DNA from: JAKFDI01 sp036676235
GTDB taxonomy: Bacteria > Pseudomonadota > Gammaproteobacteria > Burkholderiales > Burkholderiaceae_C
Assembly: GCA_036676235.1 (NCBI GenBank)
Contig: JAKFDI010000010.1
Location: 248,001-312,000, forward strand
Direction: 5' to 3'
Length of the DNA stretch: 64,000 nt
Shown here: in pieces, positions 15,969-25,397 of the stretch
How positions within the stretch are numbered: position 1 is the stretch's first letter
Layout of the letters: every line of letters begins with the position of its first letter
The notes under the pieces: model-generated
What the model saw: only the letters and a program-made list of their open reading frames with translations
Told to the model about the DNA's origin: nothing
The model's database searches: none
Position numbers and translations under genes: made by a program

Positions 15969-18302
15969 ATGAGCGACCAGACGACGATGGATTTCGATGC
16001 CGGCGAGCCCGCGGGCAGCGACGGGGACAGCGGCAATGCGATCACGCTCGCCCACTACGCCGAGCGCGCCTACCTCGAATATGCGCTGAGCGTGGTCAAG
16101 GGCCGCGCGCTGCCCGATGTGTGCGACGGCCAGAAGCCGGTGCAGCGGCGCATCCTCTATTCGATGGAGCGCATGGGCCTTGCGTTCACCACCGCCAGCG
16201 GCCCCAAGGCGGTGAAGAGCGCGCGCGTGGTGGGCGATGTGCTCGGCAAGTTCCACCCGCACAGCGATACCGCGGCCTACGACGCCATGGTGCGCATGGC
16301 GCAGGATTTCTCGCAGCGCTATCCGCTGGTCGACGGCCAGGGCAACTTCGGCTCGCGCGACGGCGATGGCGCCGCAGCCATGCGCTACACGGAAGCGCGC
16401 CTCGCACCCATCTCGCGCCTGCTGCTCGACGAGATCGACGAAGGCACGGTCGAGTTCATTGCCAACTACGACGGCTCCACGCAGGAGCCCAAGCAGTTGC
16501 CGGCGCGCCTGCCCTTCGTGCTGCTCAACGGCGCGAGCGGCATCGCGGTTGGCCTCGCGACCGAAGTGCCTTCGCACAACCTGCGCGAGGTGGCCGCGGC
16601 CGCCGTGGCGCTGATCAAGGACGTGACGCTCGCAGACGATGAGCTCGCCGCGCTGCTTCCCGCGCCCGACTACCCCGGCGGCGGCCAGATCATCAGCAGC
16701 GCCGATGAGATTCGCGCCGCTTATGCGAGCGGCCGCGGCAGCCTCAAGGTGCGAGCGCGCTGGAAGATCGAGGAACTGGCACGCGGCCAGTGGCAGCTCG
16801 TCGTCAACGAATTGCCGCCGGGCGCCAGTTCGCAGCGCGTGCTCGAAGAGATCGAGGAGTTGACCAACCCGAAGATCAAGGCCGGCAAGAAGGCGCTGAG
16901 CGCCGAGCAGGTGCAGCTCAAGGCGACGATGCTCGGCGTGATCGACGCGGTGCGCGACGAATCCAGCAAGGACGCGGCTGTGCGGCTGGTGTTCGAGCCG
17001 AAGACGAGCCGCATCGCCCAGCAGGACCTCATCAACACGCTGCTCGCGCACACCTCGCTCGAAAGCTCCGCACCGATCAATCTCACGATGGTCGGCAGCG
17101 ACGGCCGGCCGATGCAGAAGAGCCTGCGGCAGATGCTGGTCGAGTGGATCGACTTCCGCATGCGCACGGTGCAGCGGCGCACGCAGCATCGCCTGGCCAA
17201 GGTGCTGGACCGCATCCACGTGCTGGAAGGCCGGCAGTTGGTGCTGCTGAACATCGACGAAGTGATCCGCATCATCCGCGCGGCCGACGAGCCGAAGCCG
17301 GCGCTGATCGAGCGTTTCAAGCTGACCGACCGCCAGGCCGAAGACATTCTCGAAATTCGCCTGCGCCAGCTTGCGCGGCTCGAAGCCATCAAGATCGAGC
17401 AGGAACTGGCCTCGCTGCGCACGGAGCAGGGCAAGCTCGAAGAAATTCTCGAGAGCCCGGCCACGCTCAAGCGAACCGTCGTCAAGGAGATCGAGGCCGA
17501 CGCCAAGCAGTTCGGCGACGAGCGCCGCACGCTGGTGCTGGCCGACAAGCGTGCCGTGGCCGAGGTGAAGGTCGTCGACGAGCCGGTGACCGTGATCGTG
17601 AGCCTGAAGGGCTGGGTGCGCTCGATGAAAGGGCACGAGGTCGACACCGCCACGCTGCAGTTCAAGGCGGGCGACGGAATGTACGGCAGCTTCCCGTGCC
17701 GCAGCGTCGACAACCTGCTGGTCTTCGGCAGCAACGGCCGGGTCTATTCCACCCCCGTCGGCCTGATGCCTGGTGGCCGTGGTGACGGGCAGCCCATCAC
17801 CACCTTGATCGAACTCGAATCCGGCACACAGCCGGCGCACTACTTTGCCGGCGCTGCCGCGCAGACGCTGCTGGTCGCCGGCACCGGCGGCTTCGGGCTG
17901 CTGGCGAAGATCGGCGACCTGCTGTCGCGCCAGCGCGGCGGCAAGACCTTTCTCTCGCTCGAGGCCGACGAGAAGCCGCTGCCGCCGGCAAGCGCCGACG
18001 CAGCGCAGAACGTGGCCTGCCTGTCGCTCTCCGGGCGGCTGCTGGTGTTCGGGATCGACGAGCTGCGGCTGCAGCCCAAGGGCGGGCGCGGCCTCACGCT
18101 CATGGACCTGGAGGCAAAGGATGCGCTGGTGAGCGCCGCCGCCTTCGGGCAGGCGCTGCAGGTGCTAGGCACCGGCCGGGCGAACAAGCCGAAGGAAGAG
18201 CTGCTGAAGGGCGCGGCGCTCGAGACCTACCGCAGCAAGCGGGCGCGCAAGGGCAAGAAGGCCGAGGGAATGGTCAAGCCGCTGCGGGTGGTGGCGGGCT
18301 GA
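15969..18302 (+). CDS. parC: DNA topoisomerase IV subunit A
   Basis: Breakage-reunion subunit of topoisomerase IV, 777 residues. The N-terminal winged-helix domain has YALSVVKGRALPDVCDGQKP and the catalytic tyrosine Y140 in AAAMRYTEARLAPI. The quinolone-resistance region reads KFHPHSDTAAYDAMVRMAQ, with Ser/Thr at the usual positions. A coiled-coil tower and a C-terminal beta-pinwheel (after about residue 500) follow. It pairs with parE upstream and ends with a Lys-rich tail. Confidence 0.96.
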   Translation: MSDQTTMDFDAGEPAGSDGDSGNAITLAHYAERAYLEYALSVVKGRALPDVCDGQKPVQRRILYSMERMGLAFTTASGPKAVKSARVVGDVLGKFHPHSDTAAYDAMVRMAQDFSQRYPLVDGQGNFGSRDGDGAAAMRYTEARLAPISRLLLDEIDEGTVEFIANYDGSTQEPKQLPARLPFVLLNGASGIAVGLATEVPSHNLREVAAAAVALIKDVTLADDELAALLPAPDYPGGGQIISSADEIRAAYASGRGSLKVRARWKIEELARGQWQLVVNELPPGASSQRVLEEIEELTNPKIKAGKKALSAEQVQLKATMLGVIDAVRDESSKDAAVRLVFEPKTSRIAQQDLINTLLAHTSLESSAPINLTMVGSDGRPMQKSLRQMLVEWIDFRMRTVQRRTQHRLAKVLDRIHVLEGRQLVLLNIDEVIRIIRAADEPKPALIERFKLTDRQAEDILEIRLRQLARLEAIKIEQELASLRTEQGKLEEILESPATLKRTVVKEIEADAKQFGDERRTLVLADKRAVAEVKVVDEPVTVIVSLKGWVRSMKGHEVDTATLQFKAGDGMYGSFPCRSVDNLLVFGSNGRVYSTPVGLMPGGRGDGQPITTLIELESGTQPAHYFAGAAAQTLLVAGTGGFGLLAKIGDLLSRQRGGKTFLSLEADEKPLPPASADAAQNVACLSLSGRLLVFGIDELRLQPKGGRGLTLMDLEAKDALVSAAAFGQALQVLGTGRANKPKEELLKGAALETYRSKRARKGKKAEGMVKPLRVVAG

Positions 18303-18312
18303 CCCGCGCGCC

Positions 18313-18804
18313 TCAAGCGGCCGGGCGTGCCCGCAGTGCCTTGAACCCCGCCACGACGATCAGCACGAAGAGCGCGAGGCTCCAGAACTCGTAGGGCACG
18401 CCCATTAGGTCGACCGCCGCGTCGGCGCAGCTGGCGCGCGGCGAGAACACGTCGGGCCAGGCGCTGTCGAGCCGCAGGACGCCGATCACTTCGTCGGCGA
18501 AGGTGAGGTTGCACGAGGTCGACGAGGCAGCGACAAAGTGCTGCCACAGCGCGGCCGCGATGCCCGACAGCGCGAGCAGCAGCACCAGCACCGCCGACAG
18601 AACGCGCCCCGGCGTGGCGTGCCACACGAGGCCGATGACGCAGGCGAGCGCGATGGCGACGAAGATCGCGCGCTGCAGGATGCACCAGGGGCACGGTTCC
18701 ATGCCGAAGACGTGCTGGGAGATGAGCGCGGCACCGACGGCCGCGAGGCTCGCAAGCGCAGTCAGCCCGAGCCAGGTGCCCGCGCGATAGGGCGCGACGC
18801 TCAT
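18313..18804 (-). CDS. dsbB: Disulfide bond formation protein B
   Basis: Four-helix inner-membrane protein that re-oxidises DsbA and passes electrons to quinone. 163 residues. The first redox pair is in MEPCPWCILQRAIF (CxxC) and the second pair, in the second periplasmic loop, is the Cys of SSTSCNLTF and the Cys of SPRASCADA. Helices are visible near residues 10-27, 41-60, 68-87 and 140-157. The start overlaps the stop of the ridA-like gene as ATGA. Confidence 0.92.
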   Translation of the reverse strand: MSVAPYRAGTWLGLTALASLAAVGAALISQHVFGMEPCPWCILQRAIFVAIALACVIGLVWHATPGRVLSAVLVLLLALSGIAAALWQHFVAASSTSCNLTFADEVIGVLRLDSAWPDVFSPRASCADAAVDLMGVPYEFWSLALFVLIVVAGFKALRARPAA

Positions 18805-19259
18805 GCGGCGACTTGCGCGATCAGCTCGATCTCGACGCACGCGCCCATCGGGATCTGCGCCACGCCGAAGGCACTGCGGGCGTGCGCGCCCTTGTCGCCG
18901 AAGACTTCGCCGAGAAGTTCGGAGCAGCCGTTGGTCACGAGGTGCTGCTCGGTGTAGTCGCCCGTGCTGTTGACGAGGCTCATCACCTTCACGATGCGCT
19001 CGACCTTGTCGAGATCGCCGACCGCCGCATGCAGCGTGCCGAGCAGGTCGATCGCGATGGCGCGTGCGGCCTGCTTGCCGGTCGCCGTGTCGACGTCGCG
19101 GCCCAGTTGGCCGACCCACGGCTTGCCGTCGCGCTTGGCGATGTGGCCCGACAGGAAGACGAGGTTGCCGCTGCGCACGAAGGGCACATAGGCGGCGGCT
19201 GGAACCGCCACGGAAGGCAGGACGATGCCGAGTTTGTCGAGGCGGTCGTAGACGGACAT
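18801..19259 (-). CDS. RidA/YjgF family protein
   Basis: A 152-residue member of the RidA family, whose founding member deaminates reactive enamine/imine intermediates. Conserved segments are LVFLSGHIAKRDGKP, GKQAARAIAIDLLGTLHAAVG, VNSTGDYTEQH and the catalytic-site Arg in GAHARSAFGVAQIPMGACVEI. The longer YjgF-like form seen here is often of unproven activity. It is divergent from comEC and translationally overlaps dsbB. Confidence 0.88.
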   Translation of the reverse strand: MSVYDRLDKLGIVLPSVAVPAAAYVPFVRSGNLVFLSGHIAKRDGKPWVGQLGRDVDTATGKQAARAIAIDLLGTLHAAVGDLDKVERIVKVMSLVNSTGDYTEQHLVTNGCSELLGEVFGDKGAHARSAFGVAQIPMGACVEIELIAQVAA

Positions 19260-19310
19260 GGCGATTCGTGGGAGGCAGCGAAAGAGGGGGCAAATCCTAC
19301 ACTTCCCGCC

Positions 19311-21758
19311 ATGACAACAAGAGGGGGAGAGGCGGGCGGGCGCGCCGGCGCGGGCGCCGTGCTGGCCGGCGCTGCGCTCGCGTGGCTGGGCGGCGTGGCC
19401 GCGCAGTTGGCGCAGGCCGCGCTGTACCCGACGGCGTGGTACGGCGCAGGCATCGTTCTCGGCGCCCTGTGCCTCGGTGCGGCATGCCGGGTGCGGTGGC
19501 GCTTCGTGGCCGTGTTGATCGGCATGACGCTGCTCGGCTTCGGTGCCACCGGTCTGCAGGCATCGTGGCGGCTGGCCGATTCGCTGGCCGCCGCAATCGA
19601 AGGCCGCGACGTGACGGTGACCGGCGTGGTGGCAAGCCTGCCGCAGCCCTCGGCGTCGGGCCTGCGCTTCCGGTTCCGCGTCGAATTGGCGACGAGCGAG
19701 GGGCAGCCGGTGGTCATTCCGCCGCTCGTGTCGCTCGGCTGGTACGTCGGCTTCGGAGGCCACGCCCAGCCTTCCGCGCAGCAGCGGCAACTCGGCGCCG
19801 GGCAGCGCTGGCGCTTCACCGTGCGGCTGCGGCGCCCGCACGGCAACATCAATCCGCACGGGTTCGACTACGAGCTGCAGCTCTTCGAGCGCGGCGTGCG
19901 CGCCACCGGCTACGTGCGCGAGGCGCCTGCGCCGGTGCTGATCGACGCTGCGGCGGGCCATCCGATCGAGCGTTTGCGCCAGCATGTGCGCGATGCGATC
20001 GACGCGGCCATTCCCGACCGCCGCGCGGCCGGCGTGCTGACGGCGCTGTCGATCGGCGACCAGTCGGCGATCGAGCGCGAGGACTGGGAGGTGTTCCGCA
20101 CGACGGGCGTGGGGCACCTCATGAGCATCAGCGGCTTGCACGTCACCATGTTCGCGTGGCTCGCTGCCGCGTGCATCGGCGCGCTGTGGCGGCGCAGCGA
20201 GCGAGCGATGCTCTGGCAGCCCGCACCGCAGGCGGCGCGCTGGGGCGGCCTCGCCTGCGCACTGGCCTACGCGCTGTTCTCCGGCTTCGGCGTGCCGGCG
20301 CAGCGCACCGTGTGGATGCTGGCGACCGTGACGCTGCTGCAGTCGGCCGGCGTGCGCTGGCCGTGGCCGCTGGTGATGCTGGCGAGCGCCGTGGTCGTGA
20401 CCGCGCTCGACCCGTGGGCGCTGCTGCAGCCGGGCTTCTGGCTGTCCTTCGTGGCGGTGGGGCTGCTGATGGCGTCCAGCCCCGTGTTCGCGGCGACGGT
20501 GTCGCCCGAGATGCCGGCGGGCTGGCACCGCCTGGGCACGAGCCTCGGACGGCTGGTGCGGGGCGGCTTGCGCACACAGCTCATCGCGACCTTCGGGCTC
20601 GCACCGCTGTCGCTGGTGTTTTTCCAGCAGCTGTCGGTGGTGGGCTTCTTCGCGAACCTGCTGGCGATTCCGCTCGTCACCCTGGTGATCACGCCGCTGG
20701 CCCTGCTCGGCACGCTGGCCACGCCGCTGTGGCGGCTCGGCGCGTGGGTGGTCACGCAGATGTCGACGGCGCTCGGGTGGCTCGCCCAATGGCCGGGCGC
20801 GCTGTGGTCGGTGCCGGCAGCCGAGCCGTGGGCGCAGGCCGCCGGGCTGCTGGCCGCCGCGTTGCTGGTGATGCCGTGGCCGTGGCGGCTGCGTGCCTTG
20901 GCCGTGCCGCTGGCGGTGCCCTTGCTGCTGGCAGCGCCCGTTCGGCCGCCGGCCGGTGAATTCGAGATGCTTGCGGTCGACGTGGGCCAGGGCACCTCGG
21001 TGCTGGTGCGCACGCGCGAACACCTGCTGGTGTACGACGCAGGGCCGGCGTATTCGAGCGAAAGCGACGCCGGCCAGCGCGTGCTGCTGCCGTTGCTGCG
21101 TGCCCGCGGCGAGACGCGCATCGACGTGCTGATGCTCAGCCACCGCGATGCCGACCATGTGGGCGGCGCGGCGGCTTTGCTGCAGGCGCTGTCAGTGCGC
21201 GAACTCCACAGCTCGCTCGAGGATGGGCATGCGTTGCGCGCCACCGCTGCCGCGCATCGCCGCTGCGAGGCGGGCGATACGTGGAAGTGGGACGGCGTGC
21301 AGTTCGAGGTGCTGCATCCGCCCGCGGCGAGCTACGCCGCAACACTGAAACCCAATGCCCGCTCCTGTGTGCTGCGCGTGCGCGCCGCCAACGGCGCGAC
21401 GGCGCTGCTCACGGGAGACATCGAACGTGCCCAGGAACTCGCGCTCGCCGAAGCCGGCCCGGCGGTGTTGCATGCCGATGTGATGCTGGTGCCGCACCAC
21501 GGCAGCCGCACTTCGTCCATCGCACGATTCATCGATGCGGTGCATCCGCAGCTCGCCGTGGTGCAGGCCGGCTACCGCAGCCGTTTCGGCCATCCGGCGC
21601 CCGACGTGGTGACACGCTACCGCGAGCGCGGCATCGCGGTGCTCGAGAGCGCCCGCTGCGGGGCGATGCGCTGGAGCAGCGAACACCGCACGCCGGTATG
21701 CGAGCGTGACGCGGTGCGGCGCTATTGGCATCATCCGGACGAAACACGCACGCCGTAG
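19311..21758 (+). CDS. comEC: DNA internalization competence protein ComEC/Rec2
   Basis: Inner-membrane channel that carries single-stranded DNA into the cytoplasm during natural transformation. 815 residues. N-terminal membrane segments come first, then an OB-like DUF4131 region, and the Competence domain (FRTTGVGHLMSISGLHVTMF) near residue 270 with many helices. A C-terminal metallo-beta-lactamase domain starts near residue 545 (LAVDVGQGTSVLVRT, LSHRDADHVGGAAALLQ, VPHHGSRTSS). All parts appear intact, implying competence potential. The ATG is 51 bases from the divergent ridA-like start. Confidence 0.94.
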   Translation: MTTRGGEAGGRAGAGAVLAGAALAWLGGVAAQLAQAALYPTAWYGAGIVLGALCLGAACRVRWRFVAVLIGMTLLGFGATGLQASWRLADSLAAAIEGRDVTVTGVVASLPQPSASGLRFRFRVELATSEGQPVVIPPLVSLGWYVGFGGHAQPSAQQRQLGAGQRWRFTVRLRRPHGNINPHGFDYELQLFERGVRATGYVREAPAPVLIDAAAGHPIERLRQHVRDAIDAAIPDRRAAGVLTALSIGDQSAIEREDWEVFRTTGVGHLMSISGLHVTMFAWLAAACIGALWRRSERAMLWQPAPQAARWGGLACALAYALFSGFGVPAQRTVWMLATVTLLQSAGVRWPWPLVMLASAVVVTALDPWALLQPGFWLSFVAVGLLMASSPVFAATVSPEMPAGWHRLGTSLGRLVRGGLRTQLIATFGLAPLSLVFFQQLSVVGFFANLLAIPLVTLVITPLALLGTLATPLWRLGAWVVTQMSTALGWLAQWPGALWSVPAAEPWAQAAGLLAAALLVMPWPWRLRALAVPLAVPLLLAAPVRPPAGEFEMLAVDVGQGTSVLVRTREHLLVYDAGPAYSSESDAGQRVLLPLLRARGETRIDVLMLSHRDADHVGGAAALLQALSVRELHSSLEDGHALRATAAAHRRCEAGDTWKWDGVQFEVLHPPAASYAATLKPNARSCVLRVRAANGATALLTGDIERAQELALAEAGPAVLHADVMLVPHHGSRTSSIARFIDAVHPQLAVVQAGYRSRFGHPAPDVVTRYRERGIAVLESARCGAMRWSSEHRTPVCERDAVRRYWHHPDETRTP

Positions 21759-21813
21759 AGCCGCTCTCGAGACGTGGCCCGCAGGTTGCTAACGCTCACG
21801 GCGAGGAGACACG

Positions 21814-23250
21814 ATGGGACCGAGCTTCGACGAGATGCATGCCGCCGGCGGCGCGGTGCGCGAGCACTACCGCGAGTACGCGCGCTGGCTCGCCGAACAG
21901 CCCGGCGACGCCATGCGTGCGCGCCGCGACGAGGCGGAGATGATCTTCCGCCGCGTGGGCATCACCTTCGCCGTCTACGGCGCCAAGGACCATGACGGCG
22001 CCGGCACCGAGCGGCTGATCCCCTTCGACTTGATCCCGCGTGCAATCCCGGCGCATGAATGGGCCGAGCTCGAGCGCGGCCTGCGCCAGCGCGTGACGGC
22101 GCTCAACCGTTTCGTGCACGACATCTACCACGGGCAGGACATCGTGCGCGCCGGCCTCGTGCCGCCCGAGCAGATCTTCGGCAACGCGCAGTTCCGCCCC
22201 GAGATGATGGGCGTGGATGTGGCGGGCGGCGTCTATTCGCACATCGCCGGCATCGACATCGTGCGCGCGGCCAATGCCGACGGCAGCGGCAGCTATCACG
22301 TGCTCGAGGACAACCTGCGCGTGCCCAGCGGCGTGAGCTACATGCTCGAGAACCGCAAGATGATGATGCGGCTGTTCCCCGAGCTGTTCAGCGGCCACCG
22401 CGTGGCGCCGGTCGCGCACTATCCAGACCTGCTGCTCGAAACCTTGCGCGCCGTGGCACCCGCGGCGGTGAACGACCCGACGGTCGTGCTGCTCACGCCC
22501 GGCATGTACAACAGCGCCTACTTCGAGCATGCGTTCCTCGCGCAGCAGATGGGCATCGAACTCGTCGAAGGGCAGGACCTCTTCGTCGACGACAACTTCG
22601 TCTACATGCGCACCACGCGCGGGTCCAAGCGCGTGGACGTGATCTATCGGCGCCTGGACGACGACTTTCTCGATCCGCAAGCTTTCCGCCCCGATTCGAC
22701 GCTCGGCTGCGCCGGGCTGCTGCAGGTCTACCGTGCGGGCAACGTCACGCTCACCAACGCGATCGGCACCGGCGTGGCCGACGACAAGTCGATCTACGCC
22801 TACGTGCCGAAGATGATCGAGTTCTACCTTGGCGAAAAGCCGATCCTCGCCAACGTGCCAACCTGGCTGTGCCGCGAGCCGTCGGACCTGAAGTACGTGC
22901 TCGACCATCTCGAAGACCTGGTGGTCAAGGAAGTGCACGGCGCCGGCGGCTACGGCATGCTGGTCGGCCCGGCCTCGACGAAGCAGGAGATCGAGGACTT
23001 CCGCCGTGCGCTTATCGCCGACCCGTCGCGCTACATCGCGCAGCCGACGCTGGCGTTGTCGAGCTGCCCCACCTTCGTTGAGAGCGGCATCGCGCCGCGC
23101 CACATCGACCTGCGGCCTTTCGTGCTGTCCGGCAAGGCGGTGCAGATGGTGCCCGGCGGCCTGACGCGCGTAGCGCTGAAGGAAGGCTCGCTCGTCGTCA
23201 ACTCGTCGCAGGGCGGGGGCACGAAGGACACCTGGGTGCTCGAGGCCTGA
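21814..23250 (+). CDS. Circularly permuted type 2 ATP-grasp protein
   Basis: A 478-residue protein of the circularly permuted ATP-grasp family (DUF404/DUF407). Recognisable parts are LIPFDLIPRAIPAHEWAELE, NRFVHDIYHGQDIVRAGLVP, VLEDNLRVPSGVSYMLENRK and VVKEVHGAGGYGMLVGP. Members are predicted peptide ligases that build a small unknown peptide. They typically travel with alpha-E, transglutaminase and Anbu protease genes. Here the alpha-E gene follows by 13 bases, but the other two are not adjacent. GAGGAG precedes the ATG. Confidence 0.92.
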   Translation: MGPSFDEMHAAGGAVREHYREYARWLAEQPGDAMRARRDEAEMIFRRVGITFAVYGAKDHDGAGTERLIPFDLIPRAIPAHEWAELERGLRQRVTALNRFVHDIYHGQDIVRAGLVPPEQIFGNAQFRPEMMGVDVAGGVYSHIAGIDIVRAANADGSGSYHVLEDNLRVPSGVSYMLENRKMMMRLFPELFSGHRVAPVAHYPDLLLETLRAVAPAAVNDPTVVLLTPGMYNSAYFEHAFLAQQMGIELVEGQDLFVDDNFVYMRTTRGSKRVDVIYRRLDDDFLDPQAFRPDSTLGCAGLLQVYRAGNVTLTNAIGTGVADDKSIYAYVPKMIEFYLGEKPILANVPTWLCREPSDLKYVLDHLEDLVVKEVHGAGGYGMLVGPASTKQEIEDFRRALIADPSRYIAQPTLALSSCPTFVESGIAPRHIDLRPFVLSGKAVQMVPGGLTRVALKEGSLVVNSSQGGGTKDTWVLEA

Positions 23251-23263
23251 ACCGGAGATCAAC

Positions 23264-24226
23264 ATGCTGTCGCGAACTGCCGATCACCTGTTCTGGATGG
23301 CGCGCTACATGGAGCGGGCCGAGAACACCGCGCGGATGCTGGACGTGAACTACCAGACTTCGCTGCTGCCGCAATCGGCCGATGCGGCGGTGAACGGCTG
23401 GCGCGGGCTGCTCGGCATCACCGAACGCAGCGACGACTTCGCGCGCCGCCGCGGCGAGGTGTCGGCCCGCGCGGTGATGGACTACATGGTGAGCGACGAA
23501 GGCAATCCGTCGAGCATCCGCAACTGCCTGATGGCGGCGCGAGAGAACGCGCGTGCGGTGCGCGGCACGCTCACCACCGAGGTGTGGGAGACGCAGAACC
23601 AGACGTGGCTGGAGTTCCAGCGCATGGTGGCGAACGGCGCCTTTGCCCGCGACCCGGCCGAGGCCTTCGAGTGGGTGAAGTTCCGCTCGCATCTGTCGCG
23701 CGGCGTGACGGTGGGCACCATGCTGCAGGACGAAGCCTTCCACTTCCTGCGCATCGGCAGTTTTCTCGAACGCGCCGACAACACCGCGCGCCTGCTCGAC
23801 GTGAAGTTCCATGCGGTGAACAGCGAGTTCCACGGCGGCAACGGCGAGGCGCGCGACGTCGAGTACGACTTCTATCACTGGTCGGCGGTGCTGCGCTCCG
23901 TGTCCGGCTTCGAGGTCTACCGCAAGGCCTATCGCAACGTGATCCGGCCGGAGAAGGTGGCCGAGTTGCTGATCCTGCGCGCCGACATGCCGCGCTCGCT
24001 CGCGGCCTGCATGCACGAGGTCGTGCTCAACCTCGAGGCGGTGGCCAACGATCAGTCGGGCGAGACGCTGCGCCACGCGGGGCGGCTGCGTGCCGATCTG
24101 CAGTACGGCTGCATCGAGGAGATTCTCGCGACCGGCTTGCACGCCTTTCTCACGCAGTTCCTCGAACGCGTGGGTTCGCTCGGCGTCGGCATCAGCCGCG
24201 ATTTTCTGGTGCCTGTGGACGCCTGA
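23264..24226 (+). CDS. Alpha-E domain-containing protein (DUF403)
   Basis: A 320-residue all-helical protein of the alpha-E family, starting MLSRTADHLFWMARYMERAE, the family hallmark. A second conserved segment is HFLRIGSFLERADNTARLLD. The biochemical role is unknown. Gene-neighbourhood work links the family to the ATP-grasp ligase, with which this gene is clearly in an operon. No transglutaminase of the usual partner type follows; the next gene is convergent and unrelated. Confidence 0.92.
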   Translation: MLSRTADHLFWMARYMERAENTARMLDVNYQTSLLPQSADAAVNGWRGLLGITERSDDFARRRGEVSARAVMDYMVSDEGNPSSIRNCLMAARENARAVRGTLTTEVWETQNQTWLEFQRMVANGAFARDPAEAFEWVKFRSHLSRGVTVGTMLQDEAFHFLRIGSFLERADNTARLLDVKFHAVNSEFHGGNGEARDVEYDFYHWSAVLRSVSGFEVYRKAYRNVIRPEKVAELLILRADMPRSLAACMHEVVLNLEAVANDQSGETLRHAGRLRADLQYGCIEEILATGLHAFLTQFLERVGSLGVGISRDFLVPVDA

Positions 24227-24242
24227 GTTCGCGCCCCAGACG

Positions 24243-24274
24243 AAAACGGCCGAACCGTGATGCGGTTCGGCCGT
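24243..24274 (-). terminator. Strong hairpin terminator between convergent genes
   Basis: Stem CGGCCGAACC (24247-24256) pairs with GGTTCGGCCG (24264-24273) around a 7-base loop. On the minus strand a run of T follows, so it best terminates the VWA PEP-CTERM gene; the stem could also slow rightward transcripts. Confidence 0.8.
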
Positions 24275-24311
24275 CGAGCGGCAGAGAACTGCCGCGTGCG
24301 GGATGGGTGCT

Positions 24312-25055
24312 TCAGGCCTGCGTCTTGCGGCGCCGTGCAATCCACCCGACCACGCCGAGACCCAAGCCCATCAACGCGTAGGTCGACGGCTCGGGGATGT
24401 TGCCCACGATCTCGCGGCCGATCTTGGTCGTCACGGCGGCGCCGAAGTCGGCGAAGTCCGCCGCCGGCTGCAGGAAGCCGCCGGCCGTGATGACGTTGTC
24501 CTGATAGAAGGCGTCGATCCCCGGGCCGCCGATCGACAGGCCGTTGATCACGATGCCTGCGGCGGCCGCGTTGTCGCGCGCGGCCTGGGTGTTGGCGACA
24601 TTGCTCGTGCCGTCGCCGGACACGTCCATCACCAGCTTCGCGCCCTCGAAGCCGTTTCCCGAGAACAGCGGCGTGGCGAAGTTGATGGCCGCGTCGACGC
24701 TGGTGCCGCCGCTGAACGGCCGGCCCGCGGCGCCGATGGCGTTGGCGAAGGTGGTTGCCGACGCCGCGTCGTTGATCAGGGACCAGCCGACCGCCGTGGC
24801 CTGCTGCGTCGCGCTCGACCAGTAGATCAACGTGGCCGCGACGCCCGAGCCGCCCGCAATGGCGGCCTGGATGCCGGCATCGAGAAACGCATTCACGTAG
24901 CCGGTGCGCTGGAGGTCGAACTCGGACCCGCTGACGCTGCCCGAGACGTCGACCAGCAGTGCCAGTTCAACGCTGACCGGGATGGCATGGACAGGTGCGG
25001 CGGCAAATGCGCCGAAGGCGATCGCCGCAGCGGCGGCGGTGCGCGTCAGTTTCAT
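24312..25055 (-). CDS. VWA (DUF1194-like) PEP-CTERM sorted surface protein
   Basis: A 247-residue secreted protein. The signal peptide runs to about residue 24 (A-A-P-V-H-A). A von Willebrand A-type region holds the MIDAS motif in LALLVDVSGSVSGSE (DxSxS), with a Thr in FSGGTSVDAAI and an Asp in MDVSGDGTSN. The C terminus is a classic PEP-CTERM tail: PEPSTYALMGLGLGVVGWIA then R-R-R. Such tails are cut by an exosortase (EpsH/XrtA type) in the inner membrane of exopolysaccharide-making Gram-negatives. ATG 25055 has a GGGAG ribosome site. No exosortase is in the window. Confidence 0.88.
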   Translation of the reverse strand: MKLTRTAAAAAIAFGAFAAAPVHAIPVSVELALLVDVSGSVSGSEFDLQRTGYVNAFLDAGIQAAIAGGSGVAATLIYWSSATQQATAVGWSLINDAASATTFANAIGAAGRPFSGGTSVDAAINFATPLFSGNGFEGAKLVMDVSGDGTSNVANTQAARDNAAAAGIVINGLSIGGPGIDAFYQDNVITAGGFLQPAADFADFGAAVTTKIGREIVGNIPEPSTYALMGLGLGVVGWIARRRKTQA

Positions 25056-25397
25056 GTTGTTCTCCCTACTGCGAGGCCGGGTCCCCGAAAACTGCGAGCC
25101 GCACGCAACGGGAGCCAAGCCGGGTTGGCGGCTGCGACGAGTCTAGGACTGCCGCTTTGGTTCCGTCGGCTTCACCACCTGCGCGCCGTGGCGTTGTTAC
25201 GTCTGTCACAGCACGTGCCGCGGAGGCGGCGTAGGGCATCGCGCCCCACTGCGATGTGGCGCGCAGACGCAGCTCCCCCGGGCGGGTGACGTTCCACCGA
25301 GGGTCCCGCCGCAGCCCGTTTTCCGCCCTAGGCGGGATTCGCAAGGTCGCGCTCGCACGGAACACTTCGCGGCACAACATCAATCGAGGGAGCCACC
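25056..25397. other. 342-bp intergenic region between divergent genes
   Basis: Divergent control region for the PEP-CTERM gene and the 66-residue gene. I see a TAGACT-like -10 on the minus strand at 25140-25145 and a small hairpin CCGCC-CTA-GGCGG at 25323-25335. I see no convincing coding frame, RNA gene or clear -24/-12 promoter. Confidence 0.5.

Noticed and set aside
14724..17840. Very long open frame (1038 codons) on the minus strand opposite parE and parC
   Set aside because: It is the mirror of strongly coding GC-rich genes on the plus strand, has His/Arg/Ala-rich shadow composition and spans two genes. No domain is visible.
18813..19310. Upstream extension of the comEC frame across the ridA-like gene
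   Set aside because: The region is the reverse strand of ridA, has no membrane segments, and ATG 19311 starts the first hydrophobic stretch.
25066..25383. Minus-strand frame of 105 codons in the gap between the PEP-CTERM and 66-residue genes
   Set aside because: No ribosome site, Arg/Ala/Pro shadow-like composition, and it would read through the PEP-CTERM promoter region.
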